This document shows positions 62,790-64,000 of a stretch of DNA of 64,000 bases, piece by piece. The stretch covers positions 2,297,937-2,361,936 of the forward strand of contig NZ_JH109152.1 in NCBI RefSeq assembly GCF_000190755.2, written 5' to 3'. The notes below the pieces were generated by a model. It did not search any database. It saw only the letters and a list, made by a program, of their open reading frames with translations, and was not told where the DNA came from. The stretch comes from Methylobacter tundripaludum SV96. Lineage in GTDB: Bacteria; Pseudomonadota; Gammaproteobacteria; Methylococcales; Methylomonadaceae. Both the position numbers and the translations under genes were made by a program. Each line of letters starts with the position of its first letter. Position 1 is the first letter of the stretch.

Positions 62790-63818
62790 ATGCTTACTCA
62801 TATTTTTAATGCGCGATTTATTCGCCATGCTCTTTATCCGCTGGGTTTACTTGCGCTACTTTTGGCTTTCAATGTGAGTGCTAAAGAATATACGCTACTG
62901 AATGTTTCTTATGATGTTTCTCGTGAGTTATATCGAGACGTTAACGCCGCATTTGCCGATTACTGGCTAAAGGAAACCGGCGATAAAGTGACGATTCAGC
63001 AATCGCACGACGGTTCCACCAAGCAGGCCGCCGCTGTAATAGCCGGGCTGGAAGCGGATGTGGTGACGATGAATCAACAAACGGATGTCGACAAGCTGGC
63101 GTCCAAGGGCTTGGTTAGCAAGGACTGGCGTACCCGTTTCCCTGATAACAGCGCGCCTTACACGTCGACCACGGTATTTTTGGTACGCAAAGGCAACCCT
63201 AAAAATATCAAGGACTGGGACGATCTGGTTAAATCCGATAACGTCGTTATCCTGTCCAATCCTAAAACATCGGGCAATGCCCGTTACAGCTATTTGGCGG
63301 CATGGGGTTATGCCTTACGCAAATTGGGCAGTGAAGAAAAAGCGCAGGAATTTGTTACTCAACTGTTCAAGCATGTCCCGGTTTTGAGTACCGGAGGACG
63401 CGCAGCAACCAATGCCTTTATTCAGAACAATACCGGCGATGTGTTGCTAACGTTCGAAAACGAAGCCTTCTTGATTGCAAACGATCTGGGTGCGGACAAG
63501 TTTGATGTGGTTATACCTTCAACCAGTATAGAAGCCGATCATCCGGTCGCGATTATAGACCCGATCGTCAGTAAAAAAGGTAACGAAAAGGTTGCCGAAG
63601 CTTATCTTAACTTTCTCTGGACGGATGCCGGCCAGGAAATAATCGCCAAACATCATTATCGTCCGCGCAATCCTGAAATTCTTGCCCGTCACGCCGATGA
63701 ATTCGCCAAGCTGGAGCTGTTTTCAATTAATGACATCATCCCGGAGGGTTGGGCGGCCGCACAACGCATCCACTTTGCCGATGGAGGATTATTCGATCAA
63801 ATTTATAAAAAGGAATAA
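62790..63818 (+). CDS. Sulfate-binding-protein paralogue (second)
   Basis: About 342 residues from ATG 62790 (GAGAGAA upstream; an ATG at 62778 and a GTG at 62745 are alternatives). Signal peptide LYPLGLLALLLAFNVSAKE. Clearly related to the first copy: LLNVSYDVSRELYRDVN, SNPKTSGNARYSYLAAWGYA, LTFENEAFLIA. The ligand loop differs: SHDGSTKQA instead of SHGGSGKQA, and ADVVTMNQQTDVDKL instead of [15 protein letters not shown]. Ligand preference or affinity may differ from sulfate. No permease or ATPase genes lie between the copies. Confidence 0.9.
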   Translation: MLTHIFNARFIRHALYPLGLLALLLAFNVSAKEYTLLNVSYDVSRELYRDVNAAFADYWLKETGDKVTIQQSHDGSTKQAAAVIAGLEADVVTMNQQTDVDKLASKGLVSKDWRTRFPDNSAPYTSTTVFLVRKGNPKNIKDWDDLVKSDNVVILSNPKTSGNARYSYLAAWGYALRKLGSEEKAQEFVTQLFKHVPVLSTGGRAATNAFIQNNTGDVLLTFENEAFLIANDLGADKFDVVIPSTSIEADHPVAIIDPIVSKKGNEKVAEAYLNFLWTDAGQEIIAKHHYRPRNPEILARHADEFAKLELFSINDIIPEGWAAAQRIHFADGGLFDQIYKKE

Positions 63819-63830
63819 GTTGAGCAAGTT

Positions 63831-63921
63831 ATCCAATCAACAAAAAGGTGGTTAAAGATAAAAAACCATTGATTGGATGGAATTACGATGACCTGTTGGG
63901 GGATGGCACCCGACCAACAGG
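63831..63921 (+). promoter_or_regulatory. Two strong hairpins in the leader of the last gene
   Basis: First: ATCCAATCAA (63831..63840) pairs perfectly with TTGATTGGAT (63869..63878), extended by TGGTT/AACCA inside. Second: CCTGTTGG (63892..63899) pairs with CCAACAGG (63914..63921), with GGG/CCC inside. The second hairpin ends 22 bases before the start codon. Neither has a T-run directly after it (the second is followed by AATTAATTTTTTG). They may form a transcribed leader controlling the next gene or terminate the upstream one; no known riboswitch is recognised. Confidence 0.55.
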
Positions 63922-63943
63922 AATTAATTTTTTGAGGGCAACA

Positions 63944-64000
63944 ATGAAATCAACGTTATCTATTGTCGGTTTAGCGACACCGCCGCTTTCACAAAGCAAT
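63944..64000 (+). CDS. Start of a gene leaving the right edge
   Basis: ATG at 63944 with TTGAGGGCAAC upstream; the visible start reads MKSTLSIVGLATPPLSQSN. Too short to identify. Given the context it may belong to the same anion-uptake cluster, for instance another exported protein or a transporter subunit, but this is a guess. Confidence 0.5.
   Translation, partial: MKSTLSIVGLATPPLSQSN

Overview
The window looks like chromosome of a gammaproteobacterium. The order mnmG-rsmG-parA-parB-atpIBEFHAGDC-glmU-glmS, the lptM-lysA-dapF-yigA-xerC block and genes such as DUF2058, darP, DUF2333 and cytochrome c4 all fit that class. Intermediate GC and many short palindromic repeats recall Methylococcales (gammaproteobacterial methanotrophs), but no methane-oxidation gene lies here, so that placement is inference.

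Layout. 1-1.4 kb: toxin-antitoxin remnants (ParD-like antitoxin, a Fic toxin broken by an in-frame stop, its antitoxin) and a small DUF7230-like protein. 1.5-17.2 kb: housekeeping block with mnmG, rsmG, parA, a decayed extra parB, parB, the full F1Fo ATP synthase operon, glmU, glmS and a DUF2058 gene. 17.2-18.6 kb: gene-free stretch with palindromic and tandem structured repeats.

18.6-37.3 kb: the most unusual part, about 20 genes on one strand with almost no gaps. It runs from a cytoplasmic double-tipped chemoreceptor, triple-CheW protein, CheB, HEAT-repeat protein, CheR, CheY, CheA, STAS protein, second CheY and membrane MCP-like protein into a complete stressosome module (RsbR, RsbS, RsbT, RsbW-like, RsbX-like). 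Its outputs are a PAS-GGDEF-EAL protein and a histidine kinase, both carrying the RsbU-type N-terminal domain that in Bacillus binds RsbT. A receiver protein and a ParA-like ATPase close the locus. The reading is one signalling machine in which chemoreceptor-type and stressosome-type inputs meet and the output is c-di-GMP and phosphorelay control. Part of the stressosome end was duplicated, and the second copy lost its rsbX-like gene.

37.3-59.5 kb: a MITE-like element, a diguanylate cyclase, dsbA, cytochrome c4, engB, a metallo-beta-lactamase-fold hydrolase, an HDOD protein, polA, relA, ugd, a comEA-like gene, darP, dinB, DUF4389, DUF2333, xerC, yigA-like DUF484, dapF, lysA, lptM and a cyclic-nucleotide-binding protein. 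59.8-64 kb: a probable sulfur/anion acquisition cluster with a YezD-like protein, an OprO/OprP-like porin, two divergent sulfate-binding protein paralogues and the start of another gene behind two strong hairpins.

Short repeats are a second theme. A roughly 70-120 bp dispersed element occurs at least six times. One copy supplies the last 34 codons of glmU, and other palindromic repeats appear to have entered the coding sequences of polA and relA.
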